13,485 nt of DNA from assembly GCA_963609725.1 (NCBI GenBank), contig CAVDLI010000045.1:1-13485 (forward strand). The letters run 5' to 3'. Numbering within the stretch: position 1 is the first letter of the stretch; the number at the start of each line of letters is the position of its first letter. This DNA is from UBA9732 sp963609725 (GTDB taxonomy: Bacteria > Spirochaetota > Spirochaetia > Sphaerochaetales > Sphaerochaetaceae). A program made the translations under genes and the position numbers. Shown here one piece after another: positions 7,899 through 13,485 of the stretch. The notes beneath the pieces were generated by a model. That model ran no database searches and was not told the origin of the DNA. It saw nothing but the letters and a program-made list of their open reading frames with translations.

Positions 7899-8993
7899 AT
7901 GATTATAAAAAGTCTGTCTTTTACTGGTTTTAGAAATCTAAAAAAACGCAATGTAAATACATTTTATAAGCAAGTTATTCTCAAAGGTGAAAACGGTCAG
8001 GGAAAGACTAATTTTCTTGAGGCTGTTTACCTTGTATGTTACGGCTCTTCTTTTAGAACTCAAAATCTCAAAGAATTGATTTTGCATAATGAAAAAGCAT
8101 TTAGAGTTAGTGCTAAATTTGAAGATGTTCAAGGTTTTGAGAGGGATGTAGAAGTTGTTTTTGATGATAATAAGAAAAAAATCAAATTAGATAATAAAGA
8201 AATAAGAGATAGAAAAGATTTAATTTACAGTCTTCCTTGTATAGCTTTTACTCATGATGATATTGAGTTTGTAAGAGGGGAACCAGAAAACAGAAGAAGA
8301 TTTTTTGACCAAACTATGTCTATGTATGACCCTGTTTTTTTTGATGATTTAAGGCGTTATAAACTTATTCTCAGGCAAAGAAATGCAGCGTTAAAAAATC
8401 AAAATTTTTCCCTATTAGATGTTTATGATGAAAAATTGGCTTTATATGGAATTCCAATTATAAAAGCAAGAAAGGCTGTAATTGACTCATTTCTAACTAT
8501 TTTTCCAGATATTTACAAAGCAGTTTCATTAGAAGACAGAAAAATAAGTATTACTTACAAACCTTCATGGGGAGATTTGTTGGATTTAGATACTATAATT
8601 AGTAAGCTTAAAGCACAAAGAGATGTTGACCTAAAAATGCTTACAACAACAAGTGGACCGCATAGAGATAGATTTGCAGTTGTAGATGAAAATGGGCCTT
8701 TTGTGAGCAATGCGTCTACAGGTCAAATGAGGTTAGCTTCTCTTGTTTTTAGGTCTGCACAAGCTGCTTTTTACAGACAAAAAACAGGTATAAATCCAAT
8801 TTTTTTAATAGATGATGTCTTATTAGAGCTAGATGCCTCAAAAAGAGCAAGATATCTTGCATATTTGGGCCATTATAACCAGGCTTTCTTTACTTTTCTT
8901 CCAGAAGAAAAATACTTTGGTTCTTTTTTTGATATGAATGATGGAAATACTAAAGTATATAATGTTAAAGATGGAGAATTTTTGGATGAATAA
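7899..8993 (+). CDS. recF: DNA replication and repair protein RecF
   Basis: RecF is an SMC/ABC-like ATPase that, with RecO and RecR, loads RecA at single-strand gaps and helps restart stalled forks. The product is 364 aa, typical for the family. Walker A is GENGQGKT (30-37), the ABC signature STGQMR (273-278), and Walker B with the D-loop IFLIDDVLLELDASKR (301-316). The N-terminal LSFTGFRNL matches the family opening. The ATG at 7899 gives the expected N-terminus, but no Shine-Dalgarno motif precedes it; the upstream 41 bases are almost all A/T. Its 3' end overlaps the DUF721 gene by 8 bases, which suggests translational coupling. The dnaA-dnaN-recF order is conserved in many bacteria. Confidence 0.95.
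   Translation: MIIKSLSFTGFRNLKKRNVNTFYKQVILKGENGQGKTNFLEAVYLVCYGSSFRTQNLKELILHNEKAFRVSAKFEDVQGFERDVEVVFDDNKKKIKLDNKEIRDRKDLIYSLPCIAFTHDDIEFVRGEPENRRRFFDQTMSMYDPVFFDDLRRYKLILRQRNAALKNQNFSLLDVYDEKLALYGIPIIKARKAVIDSFLTIFPDIYKAVSLEDRKISITYKPSWGDLLDLDTIISKLKAQRDVDLKMLTTTSGPHRDRFAVVDENGPFVSNASTGQMRLASLVFRSAQAAFYRQKTGINPIFLIDDVLLELDASKRARYLAYLGHYNQAFFTFLPEEKYFGSFFDMNDGNTKVYNVKDGEFLDE
8973..8976 (+). promoter_or_regulatory. Ribosome binding site that fixes the DUF721 start
   Basis: GGAG inside the 3' end of recF lies nine bases before the ATG at 8986. The earlier in-frame ATGs at 8938, 8941, 8962 and 8971 lack a comparable motif. Confidence 0.55.
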
Positions 8994-9411
8994 TAAGGAA
9001 AATGATACTAATAAAGAAAACATTTTAAGAGACAGATATACTCAAAAAAACAAAAATACTCAGAAAGACAAATATACTCAAAAAGATAAATACACACCCA
9101 TTGCTCCAGAAGATCCAGTTTATGGAAATATATTTGTAGACCAAGTGCTAAAGAGGTTTGGAATAAATCCTAACGAACCAGCAACCCAATTAGCTATGAG
9201 GTGGAATGATATTATTGGAAATGAATTTTCTAAAAATGTTTTTTTTGAAAAAATAGATAATCAAACAGTTTATATTTCTTGTGACAATCCTTCGTTAGCA
9301 TCATATGTTAAACTTAATGGAAACGAAATTATGAAAAAAATCATATCAGTATTTCCCGAGCTTGATATTAAAAAAATAGTAGTTCGTGTTACACCAAAAA
9401 GGAGAAAATAA
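8986..9411 (+). CDS. dciA: DUF721 family protein, probable DciA-type helicase operator
   Basis: The 141-aa product ends in a DUF721 domain (about 45-137) with the conserved tryptophan in MRWNDIIGNEF (71-81) and the strand-rich stretch around VYISCDNPSLASYVKLNG (95-112). DUF721 proteins include DciA, which interacts with the replicative helicase DnaB in bacteria lacking DnaC or DnaI. That role here is inferred from the family and the origin-side location. The N-terminal 40 residues are Lys/Asn/Gln-rich and contain three tandem six-residue repeats. Several upstream ATGs are in frame (from 8938), but the one at 8986 has GGAG at 8973-8976 and gives a short 8-base overlap with recF, so it is preferred. 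The ndk gene follows after two bases. A similar gene follows recF in other treponemes. Confidence 0.8.
   Translation: MNNKENDTNKENILRDRYTQKNKNTQKDKYTQKDKYTPIAPEDPVYGNIFVDQVLKRFGINPNEPATQLAMRWNDIIGNEFSKNVFFEKIDNQTVYISCDNPSLASYVKLNGNEIMKKIISVFPELDIKKIVVRVTPKRRK
9037..9090 (+). repeat. Three tandem 18-bp units inside the DUF721 gene
   Basis: Three adjacent in-frame units, at 9037-9054, 9055-9072 and 9073-9090, encode YTQKNK, NTQKDK and YTQKDK, and a further YT follows. The DNA copies differ by a few bases each. The array forms a basic, polar stretch ahead of the DUF721 domain and could change in length by slippage or unequal recombination. Confidence 0.85.
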
Positions 9412-9413
9412 TT

Positions 9414-9878
9414 ATGAAAGAAAGAACTTTTATTGCAATTAAACCAGATGCCGTTCAGCGTGGTCTTATTGGAAAAATTATTTCTAGGATTGAAGAAAAA
9501 GGTTATAAAATTGTGGCTCTAAAGATGATTCAAGTAAGTGAAAAACAGGCCGCCGAACACTACGCAGAACATATTGGCAAACCTTTTTACTCTGCACTTG
9601 TAAAATTCATAAGAAGCGCACCAATTGTTGGAATGGTTGTTGAGGGGGAAGATGTCATTTTGGGAATGAGACAAATTATGGGAAAAACAAACCCTTCCAA
9701 TGCCGATGTTGGAACAATCCGTGGAGATTTTTCTCCTGAAATGAGTTACAATGCTGTTCATGGCTCAGATAGTCCAGAAAGTGCAGCAAGAGAGATTGCT
9801 ATATACTTTAATGAAGATGAAATTTGCGATAATTGGAAGACTATGTTTGAAATTATCAAAGACAATATGGCAAAGTAA
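9414..9878 (+). CDS. ndk: Nucleoside diphosphate kinase
   Basis: Ndk moves the gamma phosphate of ATP to other (d)NDPs through a phosphohistidine, which balances the NTP and dNTP pools. The 154-aa product has all the hallmarks: FIAIKPDAVQRGLIG (6-20) with K10, GMRQIMGKTNP (84-94), TIRGDFS (101-107) and the active site NAVHGSDS (113-120) with H116. It is slightly longer than the roughly 140-residue bacterial norm, with an extension at the C-terminus (CDNWKTMFEIIKDNMAK). GGAG at 9401-9404 precedes the ATG by nine bases and overlaps the end of the DUF721 gene, so the two are probably cotranscribed. ndk is not a standard member of the dnaA-dnaN-recF cluster. Its product does supply the precursors of the machinery encoded around it. 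Confidence 0.96.
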   Translation: MKERTFIAIKPDAVQRGLIGKIISRIEEKGYKIVALKMIQVSEKQAAEHYAEHIGKPFYSALVKFIRSAPIVGMVVEGEDVILGMRQIMGKTNPSNADVGTIRGDFSPEMSYNAVHGSDSPESAAREIAIYFNEDEICDNWKTMFEIIKDNMAK

Positions 9879-9886
9879 TTACATGC

Positions 9887-9916
9887 TTGACCAAAACAAA
9901 GTATAAAATTTATACT
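9887..9916 (+). promoter_or_regulatory. Candidate promoter for rpmH-rnpA
   Basis: TTGACC (9887-9892) and TATACT (9911-9916) are separated by 18 bases. They lie in the 117-base gap after ndk, the largest gap on this side apart from the origin. The start would be near 9923, leaving a leader of about 70 bases before rpmH. The -10 falls within a perfect AT-rich inverted repeat (9900-9907 and 9909-9916). A second short inverted repeat, AGTGT (9926-9930) and ACACT (9944-9948), and CGCTTTAAGCG (9965-9975) lie in the leader. Confidence 0.35.
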
Positions 9917-9995
9917 CAAGTGCTCAGTGTGTTTTTATTAAATACACTATAGACAAGAAAATCCCGCTTTAAGCGATAAATTATGGAGATAAACC

Positions 9996-10163
9996 ATGAG
10001 TTACAAAGGCAAGAGAACATATCAGCCAAGTAAAGTAAAAAGAAACAGAAAATTTGGATTCAGAGCTCGTATGGCAACAAAGGGCGGTCGTTTGGTATTG
10101 GCAAGAAGAAGAGCAAAGGGCAGACATAGCCTCACCGTCTCTGATGAGAAAAAGCCTTACTAA
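9996..10163 (+). CDS. rpmH: 50S ribosomal protein L34
   Basis: L34 is a small, very basic protein of the large ribosomal subunit. The 55-residue product shows the family core KRTYQPSKVKRNRKFGFRAR (6-25) followed by MATKGGRLVLARRRAKGR (26-43). It is about ten residues longer than the usual 44-47: SYKG is inserted after the start, and SDEKKPY is added at the end. GGAG at 9984-9987 lies eight bases before the ATG. The last 20 bases overlap the start of rnpA in another frame, and the C-terminal extension is what creates the overlap. Pairing with rnpA is nearly universal in bacteria. Confidence 0.95.
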   Translation: MSYKGKRTYQPSKVKRNRKFGFRARMATKGGRLVLARRRAKGRHSLTVSDEKKPY

Positions 10164-10491
10164 GAAACAAATTATTAGACTTAAAGCAGATATTGACAAT
10201 GTTTTCAAAGCAGGAAAAAGAGTTTCTCTTTCCTGCTTTAAGCTATATGTTTGTGAAAATAATTTGACTTACAGCCGGTTTATTGTCATTCCTGCAAGAC
10301 ACTATGGTAATTCTGTTCAACGAAATTTGATAAGACGTCAAGTAAAAGAAATTTGGCGTACAAATCAAGAAAAAATCAAAGACGGATTGGACATGGTTGT
10401 CGTTGTGTATCCTGGTAAAGCTTTGAAATATGAAGAAAAAGAAAGTACTTTATTAGAACTCTTTGGAAAAAGTGGCTCACTTGTGGGCTGA
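10144..10491 (+). CDS. rnpA: Ribonuclease P protein component
   Basis: RnpA is the protein cofactor of RNase P, the ribozyme that matures tRNA 5' ends. The product from the ATG at 10144 is 115 aa, a normal length. The RNA-binding motif is ARHYGNSVQRNLIRRQVKEI (51-70), with the basic residues of the RNR helix. FKAGKRVSLSCFKLYV (21-36) matches the N-terminal strand region. No Shine-Dalgarno motif precedes this ATG, which lies inside rpmH (20-base overlap), so reinitiation after L34 translation is likely. The frame stays open upstream to a TTG at 10054, across most of rpmH, but that part encodes nothing RnpA-like. The gene yidD, often found between rnpA and yidC, is absent. Confidence 0.92.
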   Translation: MRKSLTKKQIIRLKADIDNVFKAGKRVSLSCFKLYVCENNLTYSRFIVIPARHYGNSVQRNLIRRQVKEIWRTNQEKIKDGLDMVVVVYPGKALKYEEKESTLLELFGKSGSLVG

Positions 10492-10555
10492 TTTTTTGTG
10501 TTCAATATTTTCTTATTAGCAAAGTTTTTACCAACGATTTCATTAGGAGAACAAA

Positions 10556-12388
10556 ATGGAAGGTAAAACACTTCTTGCTGTAGTTTTGTGTGTTGTAGTC
10601 CTCTTTGCGAGTATGTTCATACAAACTAAGTTTTATTCAAATTCAACAGAAGTCTCAAATGATGAAGAAATTGTAAGTGAAGATATTTCAACTGCAGTTG
10701 AAAAAGAAGAAAATAAAATTGTTGCATTAGCAGACAGCAATTCAAAAGAGACTTTCAATTACGAAACAAGTATCTTTGAGATAACATTTGACCCAGTTGG
10801 TGCAAGTATTAAGTCTTTGGTTATGAAAGACCATGCAAATGCAGATGGCCAACATGTAGATATTGTATTCAGGGGTGAAAATGATAACAATGCATTCTTG
10901 ACTTATTGGGGAAGTGACCTGTCAAATCCAATAAAGGATACTTTCTCATATACAGTTGAAAATTCCCGTGTTATTTTCTCTCATGATTATAAAGACGCAA
11001 AAGGAAACATTTTTACTCTCAAAAAGACTTTTGAATTCAAAGACAGTGACTATTTGTTTGCTGTAACAGTAGACATAGAAGGAGACTCTTCATTTACAGG
11101 AATTGATGACAATGGTTATGCATATACACTTGCATATGAACCTCAAGTTGGGCCTTCTTTCTCACAAATGAAGAATAACAACTATGACTACAGACGTGTT
11201 TATATAAATAGTTACAAGGACAACGGAAAGACAAAGAAACAAGTTGTTAAGTTTTCAAATGGAAGTTTTGAGACAACAAATAATCTTAAATGGATAAGTC
11301 TTACAAGTAAGTATTTTACAGTTATTGCTGCTCCAGAAAGCAACGTTGCATATAAGTATACAGCATTGCAGAGTACAAGTGGGGATATTGCTCAAACTGA
11401 CAGCATTTATCTTTCAAGACCGGCAACAGAAGCATCTTCAAGCGAGACTGTTTATTTCTATTGCGGACCACAGCTTAAAAAGTACCTTGGGTCATACTAC
11501 AGTGGGACAGATAATGCTTGGGGCTTAAGAGATTTGAACCTTGACGATGCTATGGAAAGTGGTTCTTGGTTGGGTTGGCTTGAAACTATTCTTAAATGGG
11601 TTCTTAATTTGCTTTATAAAGTAGTTCCAAACTATGGTGTTGATATCATCTTGCTTACAATCTTACTTAAGATTGCTCTTTGGCCTCTTTCTAAGAAAGG
11701 CACTGAATCAACAGCAAAGATGTCTGCACTTAACCCTCAAATACAGGAATTGCAAGAAAAATACAAAGACAATCCACAAAAACTTAATCAGGAGACAGCT
11801 GCACTTTACAAGGAATCTGGCGTAAGTCCTTTAGGCGGATGTTTGCCTCTCCTTATCCAATTTCCAATTCTCATAGCATTTTATGGGCTCTTGAATAAGC
11901 ATTTTGAGCTTAGAGGAGCAATGTTTATTCCAGGTTGGATTCCAGACCTTTCTGTTCCAGAGACAATAGTAACTCTTGGATTTAATATTCCTTTCCTTGG
12001 GTCAGAAATCCACTTACTTCCAATTATTTACACAGTTAGCATGATTCTTTCTATGTCTCTTACTAATGCGCAGAATAAGTCTGTTGCTTCACAAGGTAGT
12101 GGAATGATGAAGTTTATGACATATGGAATGCCAATATTCTTCTTCTTTGTGCTTTACAGTGCACCGTCAGGACTTCTTCTTTATTGGACAGTAAGTAACA
12201 TTCTTTCAATACTTCAACAGCTTTATGTTAATAAAGTTGTGAAAAACAAGCCTGTTGTTGTGAAAAAAGAAGAATCTAAGGTTCCTGAAGCTGTAAGAAA
12301 ATATCAGGAAAAACTCAAAAAGATTGAGGATGACAAAGCAAAGGCTCAAAAAGAAGCTGCAAAGAATGCTAAGAAAAATAAAAAGTAA
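10556..12388 (+). CDS. yidC: Membrane protein insertase YidC
   Basis: YidC inserts and folds inner-membrane proteins, alone or with SecYEG. The 610-aa product has the long form typical of diderm bacteria. An N-terminal membrane segment (about 5-24) is followed by a large periplasmic domain (about 30-325). The conserved five-helix core then has membrane segments near 335-358, 360-380, 425-447, 485-503 and 520-560. The cytoplasmic loop TESTAKMSALNPQIQELQEK (383-402) and SGVSPLGGCLPLLIQFPILI (421-440) are clear family matches. The positively charged residue in the groove, arginine in E. coli (R366) and B. subtilis, is lysine here (K372 in LLKIALWPL). The tail (561-610) is rich in lysine and could bind the ribosome. 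AGGAG lies six bases before the ATG. No lipobox is seen. Confidence 0.95.
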   Translation: MEGKTLLAVVLCVVVLFASMFIQTKFYSNSTEVSNDEEIVSEDISTAVEKEENKIVALADSNSKETFNYETSIFEITFDPVGASIKSLVMKDHANADGQHVDIVFRGENDNNAFLTYWGSDLSNPIKDTFSYTVENSRVIFSHDYKDAKGNIFTLKKTFEFKDSDYLFAVTVDIEGDSSFTGIDDNGYAYTLAYEPQVGPSFSQMKNNNYDYRRVYINSYKDNGKTKKQVVKFSNGSFETTNNLKWISLTSKYFTVIAAPESNVAYKYTALQSTSGDIAQTDSIYLSRPATEASSSETVYFYCGPQLKKYLGSYYSGTDNAWGLRDLNLDDAMESGSWLGWLETILKWVLNLLYKVVPNYGVDIILLTILLKIALWPLSKKGTESTAKMSALNPQIQELQEKYKDNPQKLNQETAALYKESGVSPLGGCLPLLIQFPILIAFYGLLNKHFELRGAMFIPGWIPDLSVPETIVTLGFNIPFLGSEIHLLPIIYTVSMILSMSLTNAQNKSVASQGSGMMKFMTYGMPIFFFFVLYSAPSGLLLYWTVSNILSILQQLYVNKVVKNKPVVVKKEESKVPEAVRKYQEKLKKIEDDKAKAQKEAAKNAKKNKK

Positions 12389-12391
12389 TAG

Positions 12392-12409
12392 AGGTTTTTG
12401 TAAAAACCT
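12392..12409 (+). promoter_or_regulatory. Hairpin between yidC and jag, flanked by a direct repeat
   Basis: AGGTTTTT (12392-12399) and AAAAACCT (12402-12409) form a perfect inverted repeat with a two-base centre. It is not followed by a T-run, so it is unlikely to be a full terminator. The 9-mer TAATAGAGG occurs just before it (12386-12394, including the yidC stop codon) and just after it (12410-12418, including the jag ribosome binding site AGAGG). It could be an mRNA processing or stability element, or it could modulate jag translation. Confidence 0.5.
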
Positions 12410-12426
12410 TAATAGAGGATAATATT

Positions 12427-13179
12427 ATGACAAGAGATTTTGAAGGAAGAACAGAGCAGGAAGCTATTAATAAAGCTGTAGAAGAACTTCATATTGAAAG
12501 AGATGATTTTGATGTTGAAGTCTTAGACAATGGACGCAGAGGTCTCTTTAAGAAAGCTAATGTAAAAATTAGAGTTCACATTGATACTCCTAATGATGAA
12601 GATAATTCTACGCTTGGTCTTTATGAAGAGACTGAAGATGATAATGAAGATTTGAATTCTTCTGCTTTTGATGAAAATGAGACTCATGAAGAAGAGGAAG
12701 AGGATCTTGAACCTAATGAAGAGCTTGAAAATCAAGTATGCCAATTTCTTGATGGAGTTATCCAACACATGGGATATAGTGCTACAACAAAAGTTGTTTC
12801 TAGAAAAGGCAAAAAAGTTAATCTTTCAATTGAAAGTGATGATTCAAACATCATTATTGGAAGAAAAGGCAAGAACCTTGATGCTCTTCAAATTTTAGCA
12901 AATGTTTTTGCTGGTAAAATTGATTCTGAAAGAAAGATTATTGTTGATTCTGAAGCATATCGTATTAGACATGAAGAACAAATAATTAAGAATGCTTATA
13001 GAACAGCACAACAAGTTCGTAAGACAGGAAGATCTCGTCTTCTTGAACCCATGAACCCGTATGAAAGAAGACTTGTTCATACAGCTCTTAATGATGTTAC
13101 TGGTATTGAAACAAAGAGCGAGGGCGAAGGACTTTACAAACAAGTTCGTATCATCTCAAAAAGAAGACGTTACAACTAG
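12427..13179 (+). CDS. khpB: Jag/KhpB family RNA-binding protein
   Basis: Jag/KhpB proteins bind RNA and in Gram-positive bacteria affect cell elongation and division together with KhpA. Their role in spirochaetes is not established to my knowledge. The 250-aa product has the full domain set. Jag-N is at 1-52, including GRRGLFKKANVKIRV (36-50). A strongly acidic linker follows (about 54-101). A KH domain (about 104-175) carries the loop IIGRKGKN (143-150), and an R3H domain (about 178-246) carries R214 and H218 in NPYERRLVHTAL (210-221). AGAGG at 12414-12418 precedes the ATG. Position after yidC is the standard one and supports cotranscription. A strong terminator follows. Confidence 0.93.
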   Translation: MTRDFEGRTEQEAINKAVEELHIERDDFDVEVLDNGRRGLFKKANVKIRVHIDTPNDEDNSTLGLYEETEDDNEDLNSSAFDENETHEEEEEDLEPNEELENQVCQFLDGVIQHMGYSATTKVVSRKGKKVNLSIESDDSNIIIGRKGKNLDALQILANVFAGKIDSERKIIVDSEAYRIRHEEQIIKNAYRTAQQVRKTGRSRLLEPMNPYERRLVHTALNDVTGIETKSEGEGLYKQVRIISKRRRYN

Positions 13180-13209
13180 CAGAGATAGAAAATTCAAAGA
13201 AAAAAATGA

Positions 13210-13254
13210 AAAGACTGTTGTAAAAGGCAAAAAGCCAAACAACAGTCTTTTTTT
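13210..13254 (+). terminator. Strong intrinsic terminator after jag
   Basis: AAAGACTGTTG (13210-13220) pairs perfectly with CAACAGTCTTT (13240-13250). One further T-A pair and an inner GGC/GCC stem with an AAAAA loop (13226-13236) lie inside. A run of seven T (13248-13254) follows. This ends the plus-strand series about 30 bases after the jag stop. Confidence 0.88.
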
Positions 13255-13307
13255 GTCAATCTATAGGTTTCCAGTGGTTCTAAATTTATTGTTTTGTCCT
13301 ACCTGAA

Positions 13308-13370
13308 GTTAAAAGTCCACAAAACTATTTACACTACCATTTACACTACCAGGAATTTTTGACTCTTAAC
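13308..13370. repeat. Tandem 12-bp repeat inside an imperfect inverted repeat
   Basis: ATTTACACTACC occurs twice in direct, gapless succession (13327-13338 and 13339-13350). It is enclosed by GTTAAAAGTC (13308-13317) and GACTCTTAAC (13361-13370), which are inverted copies with nine of ten positions matching. A further inverted pair, GTTTTGT (13291-13297) and ACAAAAC (13319-13325), overlaps on the left. The region is non-coding and lies between the jag terminator and the stop of a minus-strand gene. It might be the end of an insertion element or a regulatory structure; the sequence alone does not decide. Confidence 0.7.
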
Positions 13371-13396
13371 ACAAAAACAGTAAGAATGTCCAATTT

Positions 13397-13485
13397 TTAG
13401 GATTTCAATATACTTTGAACTTGCTCAATGGAGATTGATGCATATTGAGAAATCTTTTCAGTAGAAAGTCCATCAAAGTACATCT
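13397..13485 (-). CDS. 3' end of an unidentified minus-strand gene, cut by the window
   Basis: A minus-strand frame enters from the right edge and stops at 13397-13399. Its visible residues include MYFDGLSTEKISQYASIS and then IEQVQSILKS at the C-terminus. The pattern of a 'GLSxEKI' helix followed by 'SIEQVQSIL' resembles the C-terminal tail of Rpn/PD-(D/E)XK nuclease-type transposases, often annotated in treponemes, and also ordinary helix-turn-helix ends. Only about 29 codons are visible, so the family is a guess. Its terminator would have to lie within 13255-13396; I see no clear one there apart from the repeat structures. Confidence 0.45.
   Translation of the reverse strand, partial: MYFDGLSTEKISQYASISIEQVQSILKS

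Noticed and set aside
9900..9916. AT-rich palindrome after ndk as a terminator
   Set aside because: The stem has almost no GC pairs and no T-run follows; it overlaps a better-supported promoter motif.
10054..10143. 30-residue N-terminal extension of RnpA from a TTG
   Set aside because: The extension overlaps rpmH, has no RnpA similarity, and the ATG at 10144 gives a normal-length protein. It is kept only as a point to test.
10492..10555. A small yidD gene between rnpA and yidC
   Set aside because: The gap is only 64 bases, too short for the roughly 70-residue YidD.
1..13485. tRNA or rRNA genes, CRISPR arrays, intact insertion sequence or prophage genes
   Set aside because: No cloverleaf sequences, rRNA motifs, regularly spaced repeats or complete transposase or integrase genes were seen.
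1..13485. A previously undescribed multi-gene system
   Set aside because: All complete genes belong to known families in a familiar origin-region arrangement; nothing supports a new system here.

Overview
The window is the chromosomal replication-origin region of an AT-rich bacterium (about one third GC by eye), most likely a spirochaete of the genus Treponema or a close relative. The assignment rests on gene content and order (dnaA-dnaN-recF-DUF721 beside gyrase genes, as in treponemes), on GyrA with alanine at position 83, and on the look of the GyrB, L34 and YidC sequences. It is inferred from protein features and no search was run.

Layout. The left part (254-4909) carries gyrB and gyrA as a two-gene minus-strand operon, ending in a hairpin terminator near 163-198. 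A 185-base divergent region (4910-5094) holds the gyrB promoter and a possible dnaA promoter. To the right, all genes up to 13179 are on the plus strand: dnaA, an AT-rich gap with DnaA-box-like 9-mers (6508-6753, the best oriC candidate), dnaN, recF, a DUF721/DciA-type gene, ndk, rpmH, rnpA, yidC and jag/khpB. A strong intrinsic terminator closes the series at 13210-13254. The last 230 bases are accessory in character: a perfect 12-bp tandem repeat inside an imperfect inverted repeat, and the 3' end of a minus-strand gene that runs off the window.

How the genes work together. DnaA opens the origin, the DUF721/DciA protein probably assists loading or activity of the replicative helicase, DnaN is the sliding clamp, RecF helps repair stalled forks, gyrase removes supercoils ahead of the forks, and Ndk balances dNTP pools. 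rpmH-rnpA-yidC-jag is the conserved translation, RNA-processing and membrane-insertion cluster often found next to bacterial origins. Genes on both sides of the dnaA region point away from it. Hand-counted G/C skew goes from C-rich on the plus strand in gyrB, through near zero in dnaA, to strongly G-rich in dnaN, which fits bidirectional replication starting here.

I found no previously undescribed multi-gene system. This is a conserved housekeeping locus. The points worth a second look are local: dnaA and recF starts without Shine-Dalgarno sequences but with promoter-like elements directly upstream, a DnaA recognition-helix variant alongside two variant boxes, the rpmH/rnpA overlap, the tandem repeat in the DUF721 gene, the yidC-jag hairpin, and the repeat-rich right edge.
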